Part shown: positions 9,545 to 18,429 of the stretch, in pieces
Layout: every line of letters starts with the position of its first letter
Position numbering within the stretch: position 1 is the first letter of the stretch
From: Gammaproteobacteria bacterium
Lineage (GTDB): Bacteria; Pseudomonadota; Gammaproteobacteria; DSM-19610
Reading direction: 5' to 3'
DNA length: 51,352 bases
NCBI GenBank assembly: GCA_030621785.1
Contig: JAUXGZ010000003.1
Span: forward strand, 1 to 51,352
Notes under the pieces: model-generated
What the model saw: the letters and a program-made list of their open reading frames with translations, nothing else
What the model was told of the DNA's origin: nothing
Database searches by the model: none
Made by a program: the position numbers and the translations under genes

Positions 9545-9775
9545 ATGCGTAAGCGCATACGATTACTCACTGCACTCACTATCCTGCTGCTGTTCGGCTG
9601 TTCCGGTGACAACGGAGAGTCCGAGTCTGCTACACGGGCAACGGCACCCGTCAACACCAGCCGCGTATCGACCGAGAATGTGTTCAGCAGCCAGGTACAG
9701 GCCCTCGAACAAGCGGAACAGGTCGACCGGATGGTACTGGAACATAAACGGGCCATTGACGCCCGGCTGCAGTAA
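9545..9775 (+). CDS. Small lipoprotein
   Basis: 76 aa, lipobox LLLFGCSGD; last gene of the operon. Confidence 0.6.
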   Translation: MRKRIRLLTALTILLLFGCSGDNGESESATRATAPVNTSRVSTENVFSSQVQALEQAEQVDRMVLEHKRAIDARLQ

Positions 9776-10042
9776 TTTTCGTCTCGATACGGCAACCGGG
9801 TCTGTTCCGTCCCCGGAAAAAACAGTGCGACCGGCTGCCCGTTTTCGTATACAATGTTTCGCATCAGGCAAATAGCGATCCGTGACCGCTGTCTTGTGAC
9901 GCTCTGGCCTGGACTACAAATTGGTTGCGTATCCTTTAAGTCTACTCAGAAGCTCCATCCGGTATCTCCTGTAATTCACCTTTTTGAGATCTGCAATTAA
10001 TTACGTGTTTATTTTTTATACTATTTTTCGAAGGTAATTTAC

Positions 10043-10249
10043 ATGACTACAGGTACCGTTAAGTGGTTCAATGAAGCCAAGGGCTTCGGCTTTATCTCTC
10101 CGTCTGATGGCAGCGCCGATGTGTTCGTGCATTTCTCTGCCATCCAGGGCGGTGGCTTCAAGTCACTGGCGGAAGGACAGGCGGTCTCGTTTGACGTTGA
10201 AAATGGCCCCAAGGGTCTACAGGCTGCAAACGTTAACCCGACCAGCTGA
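10043..10249 (+). CDS. Cold-shock domain protein (CspA family)
   Basis: [64 protein letters not shown]. Confidence 0.97.
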   Translation: MTTGTVKWFNEAKGFGFISPSDGSADVFVHFSAIQGGGFKSLAEGQAVSFDVENGPKGLQAANVNPTS

Positions 10250-10270
10250 TAATTCCTCAGCAAGCCCCAT

Positions 10271-10303
10271 AAAAAAGAACCCCGCTCGCGGGGTTCTTTT
10301 TTT
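10271..10303 (+). terminator. Rho-independent terminator of the csp gene
   Basis: aaaaaagaaccccgctcgcggggttcttttttt; perfect stem with T tract; also works on the minus strand for the convergent gene. Confidence 0.9.
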
Positions 10304-10317
10304 GACAGGGTGGCCAA

Positions 10318-11877
10318 TCAGGGTGCCTGGCTTGACGGGCCGGGCGGCCCAAAGAACATCTGTTTCTGTATGGCAAGATCGGCAAAGTCCACCCGCTGGT
10401 CGCCATTGAGATCTGCATCCGGATCCGCGGTGAAGAATACGCTCTTCAATTTGGCCAGATCGGCGAAGTCGACCCGCAGATCATTATTCAGGTCCGGGTC
10501 ACAGACGTTGCCATAGCCGTCGTCATCCGTGTCCAATTGACTGTTGCCGCCGGCATCGGGGTTGAGTGGCCCATTGGGTACGAGGATGCAGTTATCTTCG
10601 TTGTCTGAAATACCGTCACCGTCGAAATCCGAGGAGTTGCAGTAATGACTCAGGTCCTCATCGAAAATCACAGTACCTGCGATGTCTACTCGACCTGTAT
10701 TCTCGTAGGTATTCCGGTCGTCATTACAACCCGGTACAACCGTGATACCGGCTGGCGGGCCGGTGAGATCGAGAACCTGGGCGGTAGCGGTATAGGTCCA
10801 TGTTTCACCCGGTGAGAGGATCATATCCCCGTCATCGGTGGCAGTATCCAGTATCGGCGTCACTCCGGGTTGATTGTCTGTGACCGTAAGCTCGGCCTCC
10901 GCAAAAGTGTCTCCACCCGTGTTCATTACTTCATATGCCCACGTAATCGTCGCACCTGGTTCAATACGCGGCACGTCGGGATCATTCGCGCCATCAGCCT
11001 GATTGCCATTGGTGAGTTTCTCGACGCTGATAGCCGCGGAAAGTGGAACAGCTGAGAAATTGACTGCTTCAACATGCGCCAAATCAAATCCCGGTGCAGT
11101 TGGAAAGCCACCATTTTCAAGGCTCAGGACCTTCACTGAACGAACTTGTCCGGTAAAGCCGATACTGGCCAAATCAAAGCTCGTTAAAGTGGCCCCGTCT
11201 GCTACGCCGAGTAAAGTAAAGTCAGACGGGTTTGTCGAAAGCAGAGAACTTACATAAATTTCTGCATTTTCCGCAGCATTACCAACTTCGGAAATTAATA
11301 CGTCATTACCTGGCCCGTCAATGATTACACCATTGACAAAACCAACGGTAACAAATGAACCTTCCGGCAATGACAGGTAATCGGATGTTGGGCCAGCATC
11401 ATCGCCCAACACCACACTGAACGGTACACATCTGGCAGAAGAAGCGGGAGGAGGAAAGGCGCCACCCTGGCCTTCCGGGCATGACAATGATCCGTTTCCA
11501 CTGTCAAAATACTCCACCACGATATCCGCGAACCCGCTTGCGTCGTCAGCATTGAGAAGATCCGTGTCGTGGCGGCGTTCTTCGCAGTCGGTAAGTCCGT
11601 TGGCATCGAGACACAACGATACTGGATCAGGCAAAGCCGATGCAGGAACCACATTCCCGGTTTGCGCCGCAACCGTCACGTCGATGACGCCCGCGGAATC
11701 CGGCGCACACGCTGTCCCGACCGGGTACGGGGACGCACCCGGGGCTACTCTTAACCGATCGTTGCGATCCTCACAGAATGCCGCAGCCGGCTTTGCTACT
11801 GTCGCCGACAGTATAAGCACCACAAGCATGGCCGGTCTGATTATTGCCACATCAACAGGACCCAGTGAATTTTCCAC
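10318..11877 (-). CDS. Secreted protein with thrombospondin type-3-like and dockerin-like Ca-binding repeats
   Basis: Signal-like N-terminus; DFDGDGISDNEDNC; two repeats DLNNDLRVDFADLAKLKSVFF / DLNGDQRVDFADLAIQKQMFF; tail FGPPGPSSQAP. Confidence 0.75.
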   Translation of the reverse strand: MENSLGPVDVAIIRPAMLVVLILSATVAKPAAAFCEDRNDRLRVAPGASPYPVGTACAPDSAGVIDVTVAAQTGNVVPASALPDPVSLCLDANGLTDCEERRHDTDLLNADDASGFADIVVEYFDSGNGSLSCPEGQGGAFPPPASSARCVPFSVVLGDDAGPTSDYLSLPEGSFVTVGFVNGVIIDGPGNDVLISEVGNAAENAEIYVSSLLSTNPSDFTLLGVADGATLTSFDLASIGFTGQVRSVKVLSLENGGFPTAPGFDLAHVEAVNFSAVPLSAAISVEKLTNGNQADGANDPDVPRIEPGATITWAYEVMNTGGDTFAEAELTVTDNQPGVTPILDTATDDGDMILSPGETWTYTATAQVLDLTGPPAGITVVPGCNDDRNTYENTGRVDIAGTVIFDEDLSHYCNSSDFDGDGISDNEDNCILVPNGPLNPDAGGNSQLDTDDDGYGNVCDPDLNNDLRVDFADLAKLKSVFFTADPDADLNGDQRVDFADLAIQKQMFFGPPGPSSQAP

Positions 11878-12285
11878 GTTCGCTCCCCGTAAATCCGGTT
11901 ATCAGAGCCGCGCAAATAAATAATCGTCCAAAGATTGCGATGGACTTTTTATGTGAACCTTGCCGCAACACAAAAGCCGGGCCAAAAGACAAGCAAATTG
12001 GACGATTACTGATTTCCGCAGATCTTACGTGTCCGGCACAGCTTTACAAATCAATATAGGTCAGGATTCGAGAATTATCCACCCGCCTTTTCCGCCAGTA
12101 TTAGTGACAATTGTGTTCTGACCCCGAATTCCGACATGGTTACCAATGAACGCACCACCCTCAGCACTGGTGCGCACCCCGCTGCTGGTACACTCAGTAA
12201 TGCGCAATGCCTCGATCGTCAGTGTATTAGCGAAGGCGCTAATGTACCTTGCCTGCCTGATTTTGGGTTAGCTGGCAAACAGGGC

Positions 12286-13470
12286 TTACAAGTGGCGCAA
12301 GTAAAACAAATACAGTCGCTCGAAGCCGTTTTTGACCGAAATCAGCCTGGATGAGTGTCGTGGAAAAATATTCCAGAACGGCGGCTTGTCGTCACTGGCG
12401 GCGTGTAGCCACAACGCATCGTTTTCCATGTTCAGGATACAGGACAACTCGAAGCGATAGTTGCTATCCGGCGCCTGGCCTTTCAGCGTCGCGCGCATGT
12501 TTTTCGCCGCTGACTCGGCGCGCAGTTGCGCCATATGAGCCTGGTGGGGGACCCAGGGGGGTGGGTCTTCGTGGTTGCCGCAGTCACCAGCGGCAAACAC
12601 CTGCTCCAGACCCTTTACCCGACTGTATTTATCGACATCGATATGCCCGCCGACCGACACCGGCAGGCAGGTCTTGTGTGTCCAGCCTGGCGCGGTAATA
12701 CCGGGGGTAAACAACACCAGGTCCGCCGGCCTGAAGGTGCCATCCTTGTCGACCATGCCACCTTCGACGAATTCCGCCGGTTCGTAGCCATAGTCGAGCA
12801 CAATACCCCGCTCCCGCAGGCTATCGGTAATCATCCCGGCCTCACCCGGCTTGATGTCGGGCGAAAACAGATGGATTTCGAATTGCTCCCGTACACCCCT
12901 CTTTTTCAGGGCATAGTCGAGCAGGCAGGCGCACTCATACATCTGCCCGCCGCGACCGGCGACAAAACCATCACGCTTGTTGAGTTTGAAACCGACGTAG
13001 ATCACACCCCGCTGCAGGTGATCCAGCCTCTCCATGAAGGCATTCATAGCGTCTGGCCCGGCGCAGGGTGAGAAACTATGCTCCCCGGCACCAGGGATGT
13101 CGTCGGTCATAAAGGCCGGGCCGATGCCAATGAACAACGCATCATTGCGGTATGTTCCGTTGGTGGTCACTACCGTTCTGCCGCCATCCCGTATATCGAC
13201 CACCTGGTCATCGACAAACCGAACATTGCGACGCCAGAGATAGCGGCGAATGTCTACGGTGATTCCCTGCCTGGTCTTTTTCCTGGTGATGAACTCGGGA
13301 ATGGCCGGGAAGTAGACAAAATTCCCGTTGCCGATTACGGTGATCTCATAGCGCGAATACAGCCGGCGCAGAAAAAATGCAACTAGCGGATATACCGGCA
13401 GCACCAGCAGGTAGCTGAGAAAAAACAACGAGGCAAATCCATTGCCAATAATGATGATTTTCTTCTTCAT
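12286..13470 (-). CDS. FAD/NAD(P)-dependent oxidoreductase (NDH-2 / sulfide:quinone oxidoreductase-like)
   Basis: N-terminal dinucleotide fold KKKIIIIGNGFASL, VFAAGDCGNHEDPPPWVPHQAHMAQLRAESAAKNM. Confidence 0.8.
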   Translation of the reverse strand: MKKKIIIIGNGFASLFFLSYLLVLPVYPLVAFFLRRLYSRYEITVIGNGNFVYFPAIPEFITRKKTRQGITVDIRRYLWRRNVRFVDDQVVDIRDGGRTVVTTNGTYRNDALFIGIGPAFMTDDIPGAGEHSFSPCAGPDAMNAFMERLDHLQRGVIYVGFKLNKRDGFVAGRGGQMYECACLLDYALKKRGVREQFEIHLFSPDIKPGEAGMITDSLRERGIVLDYGYEPAEFVEGGMVDKDGTFRPADLVLFTPGITAPGWTHKTCLPVSVGGHIDVDKYSRVKGLEQVFAAGDCGNHEDPPPWVPHQAHMAQLRAESAAKNMRATLKGQAPDSNYRFELSCILNMENDALWLHAASDDKPPFWNIFPRHSSRLISVKNGFERLYLFYLRHL

Positions 13471-13580
13471 TAGTATGTTCCTTGGCGAATCGCAGGCCTG
13501 TCAGTGGCCGCCATGAGTCCCACAGCCACTGACCAATGTCGCTTACTTAAGCATAATATCTACAACAGGACATTAATTTC

Positions 13581-13651
13581 GTCATCCCGGTCGGCGTAAC
13601 CGATCCTGCCTTTCCGGAGATTGCTTCACTGCGTTCGCAATGACGGGGATT
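13581..13651. repeat. Intergenic repeat-like element
   Basis: gtcatcccgg...ccggagattgcttcactgcgttcgcaatgacggggat; core resembles the widespread 'CATTGCGAACGCAGTGAAGCAATCTC' intergenic motif. Confidence 0.5.
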
Positions 13652-13713
13652 AGCCATAGCCGGCCGACCACTTGCAGCTTTCGGTCTGCCGGAATCTTTA
13701 TCGGGTTCGGATG

Positions 13714-14505
13714 TTAAGGCTGTGGCGCCGGGACCGGTACGCCGATATCGCCGTCATGCACCGGCCATGCATCTTCAAGGGCGCTCTTGTAGCTGACACC
13801 CTGCAGACCACTGAGGAAGCTGAAGTCCCAGGCCTGACTCGCACCGTACTCCGTACCGGAGCGGTAGAAGCCTGACTGGATATTGCTAAACGGACCGGTA
13901 TTGCGCAGACCAAAACCGGGCTGTTGGGTACACCAGGGCACGCCGGGGTCGCATTGGCCGAGATTGGCCAGATTCACATAGTACATGTGCCCCAGTTCCG
14001 AAACCGGAGCATGAGCATCATCCCGCCAGCCACCGTTCGACCCGTCAGTGGTGGCACCTGAAAAACCATGATCTGTGCTGGCATCCGAGCTTTTGCCGGT
14101 GTCAAAGCTGCTGCCATCAACCGGACTGACCATCGGTAAACGCCAGCCGTTGAACCCCAGGTAGTAAGCTGCATTCATGGCATCGATCCAGTGCAGCACA
14201 CCTGGCCAGTTCATCAGTCCACTGGTATCGATGTAGCCATCCATGCCACTGCTGTCCGCTGGATGCGGACCCAGAGCAACCCTGGTCGGCAAACCAAATG
14301 TATCGGTCGCGGCCAGCTGCGCGTTGGCGAGCCAGGTAATATCCAGCAGCGTATCGTAATACGCATCGATCGTGGTCAAATTGCCGTCAAGATCACGTGG
14401 CTCAAGCGTACTCGCCCAGGTACCCGGCACCGGGCCGGCCTGTACGGTAGTAACAGCCGCCAGAACCAGGGCAGTGGCAAGCAGATATTTCCAGCGTGCT
14501 CGCAT
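13714..14505 (-). CDS. Secreted DUF1566-like protein
   Basis: Signal peptide MRARWKYLLATALVLAAVTTVQA; DITWLANAQLA, GFNGWRLPMVSPVDGSSFDTG, GFYRSGTEYGASQAWDFSFLSGLQG; ORF extends to 14568 but 14505 Met gives the signal peptide. Confidence 0.75.
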   Translation of the reverse strand: MRARWKYLLATALVLAAVTTVQAGPVPGTWASTLEPRDLDGNLTTIDAYYDTLLDITWLANAQLAATDTFGLPTRVALGPHPADSSGMDGYIDTSGLMNWPGVLHWIDAMNAAYYLGFNGWRLPMVSPVDGSSFDTGKSSDASTDHGFSGATTDGSNGGWRDDAHAPVSELGHMYYVNLANLGQCDPGVPWCTQQPGFGLRNTGPFSNIQSGFYRSGTEYGASQAWDFSFLSGLQGVSYKSALEDAWPVHDGDIGVPVPAPQP

Positions 14506-14616
14506 CACCGGTTCCTGACAAGCCCCGCGAACGTTTTCATTGTCTTCATCCTGCCCCTCGTTCAACACCCGGCCTTGCCGCCGGCATCGATCATTAATAC
14601 AGCAAACCCGACACGT

Positions 14617-15537
14617 CTATACTACCGCAAGATCCGCTTCCGGCGACAGGGCCTCAGCCACCAGCGACTGGTAGAAACCGATATGATCAAAGGGTCGCCG
14701 GATGCTTTTTTTCGGCAGCCCGAGGTTCCAGCCGGCCTGCTCCAGGTGATCTGCCCGTATCACGCCCCTGAACGCTCCCCAGCTTGCCGATGCCACGCTG
14801 ACCTGACTGTCGTTGTCACCTGCCTGGCCTTGCAACACGCGGCTTTGGCTACGATACAGCAGCGGCAGTTCCGTCACCGGACGGCAGCCGGCCCAGGAAC
14901 GGTAACAAACGTCCGCGCGATCAGGCGTATCCCGGTTGAATTGTGCACAGGCGTGCGGAGTGAGTTCGAGAATACCGGGGTACAGGAAATGCCGGGCGAA
15001 CGACTGCACCAGCCCACGCGTGTTCTCAACCCAGTGTACCAGCTCCGCACCCTGGTGTGGCGTGCCCACCGTGGTCAGAGAGCGAATCCGGCAAGCCGGA
15101 TCCCGGTTGCTGATCAGATCACGTGCATCCAGTCCGCCCATGCTGTGGGCAATCAGGTGGATGTCCTCAGCCCGGAGTTGATCGATAAACACCTGCAATA
15201 CACCGGCTCGACTGGCGATCGAAGCGGCAGAGGGAACCAGCGGATAATGAAAAGATACCCCTGGCACCTTCAAGCGCGTATCGAGGCCACGAAAGTAGCG
15301 AAACCCGGGCCACCATGAACGTACTGCGTCCGGACCCAGAATACCGTGCAGGAACACCACCGCCCGTTTCGACTCCTGTCTGTCTGCATTCACGTTCGCG
15401 TTACCTCCTCTTCCATTCACACGGCTTTCAATATGGCGTGGCCGCGATGCAACTCCGGCTGACCAGTGCGGCTCCTGAAGATCGAGGGTTATCCAAGTAT
15501 AACGTTCCCGGATCGCCTTACCGTTGAATTTACGCAC
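14617..15537 (-). CDS. Alpha/beta-hydrolase, triacylglycerol lipase-like
   Basis: VVFLHGILGPDAVRSWW, nucleophile elbow LIAHSMGGLDAR, TTVGTPHQGAELVHW; start codon uncertain. Confidence 0.8.
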   Translation of the reverse strand: MRKFNGKAIRERYTWITLDLQEPHWSAGVASRPRHIESRVNGRGGNANVNADRQESKRAVVFLHGILGPDAVRSWWPGFRYFRGLDTRLKVPGVSFHYPLVPSAASIASRAGVLQVFIDQLRAEDIHLIAHSMGGLDARDLISNRDPACRIRSLTTVGTPHQGAELVHWVENTRGLVQSFARHFLYPGILELTPHACAQFNRDTPDRADVCYRSWAGCRPVTELPLLYRSQSRVLQGQAGDNDSQVSVASASWGAFRGVIRADHLEQAGWNLGLPKKSIRRPFDHIGFYQSLVAEALSPEADLAVV

Positions 15538-15732
15538 TATTCAGCTCAGTGAGCGCGGGTCATGCCTCTGACCGAATTGACCGCGCCTTGAAATGGACCG
15601 GCTTTTCAGGAACAAGCCTGCCTTTGTTTAAGCGTAGCGAGTTTAGGCAGGCGCTGAAAAGCCGGTCCATTTCAAGGTGAAAAGCGGTCATTTGAGGGAA
15701 GAGGCATGACCCGCGCTCACTGAGCTGAATAG
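15537..15732. repeat. Long inverted repeat, MITE-like
   Basis: 33-bp perfect outer arms (15537-15569 / 15700-15732) and 24-bp perfect inner arms (15586-15609 / 15654-15677). Confidence 0.9.
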
Positions 15733-15798
15733 TTACGAATTTACTAATCTTTCTCTGGTCAGTTATTTAAGCATTTACTAATAAGCAGGCGCCTTGCT

Positions 15799-15820
15799 AT
15801 TATGAGAACCATTCTCGTTT
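15799..15820 (+). promoter_or_regulatory. Putative Fur box upstream of feoABC
   Basis: attatgagaaccattctcgttt, a GAGAAnnnTTCTC-type palindrome similar to Fur sites, 20-40 bp before feoA. Confidence 0.6.
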
Positions 15821-15841
15821 ATTGGGACGGATAAAAAAAGG

Positions 15842-16072
15842 ATGTCCAGCCACCCCCTCAGTGATACCCCGGTTGGCCAGAAGGTTCGCCTGGTGGCCAT
15901 CAGTGGCGGCAAGCAGCTCACCCGGCGCCTGCTGTCGATGGGCCTGACCGTCGGCTCCGAACTCGAGATCCTGGCCCATCGCGGCCGTGGGGTGGTGGTG
16001 GCGAAACAGGGCAACCGGGTCGCACTGGGCAGGGGCATCGCCGAAAAACTGCACGCGGTAAAACTCGACTGA
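15842..16072 (+). CDS. feoA: Ferrous iron transport protein A
   Basis: FeoA SH3-like domain: LSDTPVGQKVRLVAISGGKQLTRRLLSMGLTVGSELEIL; 1-nt overlap with feoB. Confidence 0.95.
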   Translation: MSSHPLSDTPVGQKVRLVAISGGKQLTRRLLSMGLTVGSELEILAHRGRGVVVAKQGNRVALGRGIAEKLHAVKLD

Positions 16073-18423
16073 TGGCCGGTTGCTGCGAAAACGGCAAACC
16101 CGCACCCGGCAACCGGGCAGCGCTGACCATTGCACTGGCGGGTAACCCCAACTGCGGAAAATCCGCACTGTTCAATGCCTTTACCGGTATTCGCCAGAAA
16201 ACCGGTAACTGGCCCGGCGTAACCGTCGATCGCAAGGAAGGCCGCTTCGAACTGGATGGCCGCGAGGTCGCGGCTATCGACCTGCCCGGCATCTATTCAT
16301 TTGACGCCAGCTCGCTCGATGAAGAAGTCAGCCGTGACTACCTGCTGTCACGCGATGCCGACCTGGTGGTCAACGTCATCGATGCCTCCAATCTGGAACG
16401 CAACCTGTACCTCTCGGTGCAACTGCTGGAAATGGGCGTACCGCTGGTAGTAGCGCTGAACATGATGGACGTGGCGCGCAAACGCGGTATCGAAATCGAT
16501 ACTGAACTACTGTCGCGGGAACTGGGCTGCCCGGTGGTACCGGTAGTAGCGGTCACCCGGGAAGGCCTGAGCGAACTGAAAGCACGCATGCTGGCAGTCG
16601 TCGATAACCGGGAACAGGGCGGTTTTCCACTGGCCCTGGATGAAACCATCGAACAGGCGATTGTCGACCTGGAGCCGTCACTGGCGGAACTACCGGCCGC
16701 CAACCGGCGCTGGCTGACCCTGAAACTGATCGAAAGCGGCGACAGCGGCAATGAACTGGAAACGGCGGTGGGAGAAAAACTGCAATACTGGCGGCGCCAG
16801 ATTGCCGGACGCGCCGGCGAGGACGCCGATATCCTCATCGCCGATTCGCGCTACGGCCACGCCCACACCCTGGCGCGAAGAGTCACGCGCAGCAAAGGTC
16901 TGCTGACCCGTACCCTGAGTGATCGCATCGATCAGATCGTGCTGGGTAAATGGACCGGCATCCCGATGTTCCTCATTATCATGTACCTGATGTTCCTGTT
17001 CACCATGAACATCGGCGGCGCCTTTATCGATTTCTTCGACGGCACGGCCAATGCCCTGTTTGTCAGCGGCTTTGGCGAACTGCTCAGCAGCCTTGGCGCG
17101 CCGGACTGGCTGCGCGTCTTTCTGGCCGACGGTGCCGGTGGCGGCGTACAGATCGTGGCCACCTTCATCCCCATCATCGGGGCGCTGTACCTGTTCCTGT
17201 CGGTGCTGGAAGATTCCGGCTACATGGCACGTGCCGCTTTCGTCATGGATCGCTCCATGCGCGCCATCGGCCTGCCTGGCAAGGCCTTCGTACCGTTAAT
17301 CGTTGGTTTTGGCTGCAACGTGCCGGCAATCATGGCGACCCGCACGCTGGAAAACGAACGTGAACGCAAGCTCACTATTCTGATGAACCCCTTCATGTCC
17401 TGCGGAGCACGCCTGCCGGTATACGCGCTGTTTGCAGCCGCCTTCTTTCCTTCGTCGGGCCAGAACATCGTATTCGCGCTGTACCTTATCGGCATCGCCA
17501 TCGCCATACTCACCGGACTGCTGATGAAAAACACCCTGCTGCCCGGCAAGAGCAGCGGTTTCATGATGGAGCTGCCGCCCTATCACCTGCCGACCCTGAA
17601 GGGCATCTCTCTGCGTGCCTGGGACCGGGTACGCGTGTTCGTAAAAGAGGCCGGCCAGGTCATCATTCTCATGGTGCTGGCGCTGAACCTGCTGAATTCC
17701 ATTGGCACCGATGGTTCCTTCGGTAACGAGGACAGTGAACAATCCGTCCTCAGCGCGACCAGCCGCGCCCTGATCCCGATGTTCGCGCCGATGGGTATCC
17801 AGGAAGACAACTGGCCGGCCGTGGTCGGCGTCGTTTCCGGTGTGCTGGCCAAGGAAGTGGTAGTCGGCACGCTGGACAACCTGTACGCGAGCCTTGCCGA
17901 AGATGGATCCGGTGCGGAAGAAGCCCCGTTCGATCTCTGGCAGCAACTGGGCAATGCTGCCGCTACCATCCCGGCCAATTTTGCAGCACTGGGCGAAGCG
18001 CTGCTGGATCCCATTGGCCTGGACCTGGGTGACCTTTCCGACCGCGGTGCCATTGCGGCGGAACAGGGCGTCAGGCAAACAGTATTCGGCACCATGCAGG
18101 AGCGTTTCGACGGCCAGATCGGTGCCTTCGCCTACCTGCTGTTCGTGCTGCTGTATTTCCCCTGCGTGGCCACCATGGGCGCCATCAAGCGCGAGGCCGG
18201 CCGGCCCTGGGCCATATTCGTGGCCGGCTGGACCACGAGCGTCGCCTACATCACCGCCGTCAGCTTCTACCAGGTTGCCAACTGGAACGCCCACCCGACC
18301 AGCTCCGCGCTGTGGCTGGGCGGACTGTGGGGCGCCTTCGCCATGCTGATCGTGTTCCTGCGTCGCTGGGGACAGCGTGGTCAACAACCGGCTGCGGCTG
18401 CGACCGCGAGCGCCAAGGCATGA
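16072..18423 (+). CDS. feoB: Ferrous iron transporter B
   Basis: G1 motif AGNPNCGKSALFNAFTG, DLPGIYSFDASSLDEEVSRDYLL, permease domain with GFGCNVPAIMATRTLE. Confidence 0.98.
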   Translation: MAGCCENGKPAPGNRAALTIALAGNPNCGKSALFNAFTGIRQKTGNWPGVTVDRKEGRFELDGREVAAIDLPGIYSFDASSLDEEVSRDYLLSRDADLVVNVIDASNLERNLYLSVQLLEMGVPLVVALNMMDVARKRGIEIDTELLSRELGCPVVPVVAVTREGLSELKARMLAVVDNREQGGFPLALDETIEQAIVDLEPSLAELPAANRRWLTLKLIESGDSGNELETAVGEKLQYWRRQIAGRAGEDADILIADSRYGHAHTLARRVTRSKGLLTRTLSDRIDQIVLGKWTGIPMFLIIMYLMFLFTMNIGGAFIDFFDGTANALFVSGFGELLSSLGAPDWLRVFLADGAGGGVQIVATFIPIIGALYLFLSVLEDSGYMARAAFVMDRSMRAIGLPGKAFVPLIVGFGCNVPAIMATRTLENERERKLTILMNPFMSCGARLPVYALFAAAFFPSSGQNIVFALYLIGIAIAILTGLLMKNTLLPGKSSGFMMELPPYHLPTLKGISLRAWDRVRVFVKEAGQVIILMVLALNLLNSIGTDGSFGNEDSEQSVLSATSRALIPMFAPMGIQEDNWPAVVGVVSGVLAKEVVVGTLDNLYASLAEDGSGAEEAPFDLWQQLGNAAATIPANFAALGEALLDPIGLDLGDLSDRGAIAAEQGVRQTVFGTMQERFDGQIGAFAYLLFVLLYFPCVATMGAIKREAGRPWAIFVAGWTTSVAYITAVSFYQVANWNAHPTSSALWLGGLWGAFAMLIVFLRRWGQRGQQPAAAATASAKA

Positions 18424-18429
18424 GCCGGG

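Noticed and set aside
9780-10042. Possible cold-shock RNA thermosensor leader before the csp gene
   Set aside because: The AT-rich leader fits a CspA-type 5' UTR but no specific structure could be established by eye.
14191-15318. 375-aa plus-strand ORF across the DUF1566 and lipase genes
   Set aside because: Spans two convincing minus-strand genes; composition typical of an antisense reading.
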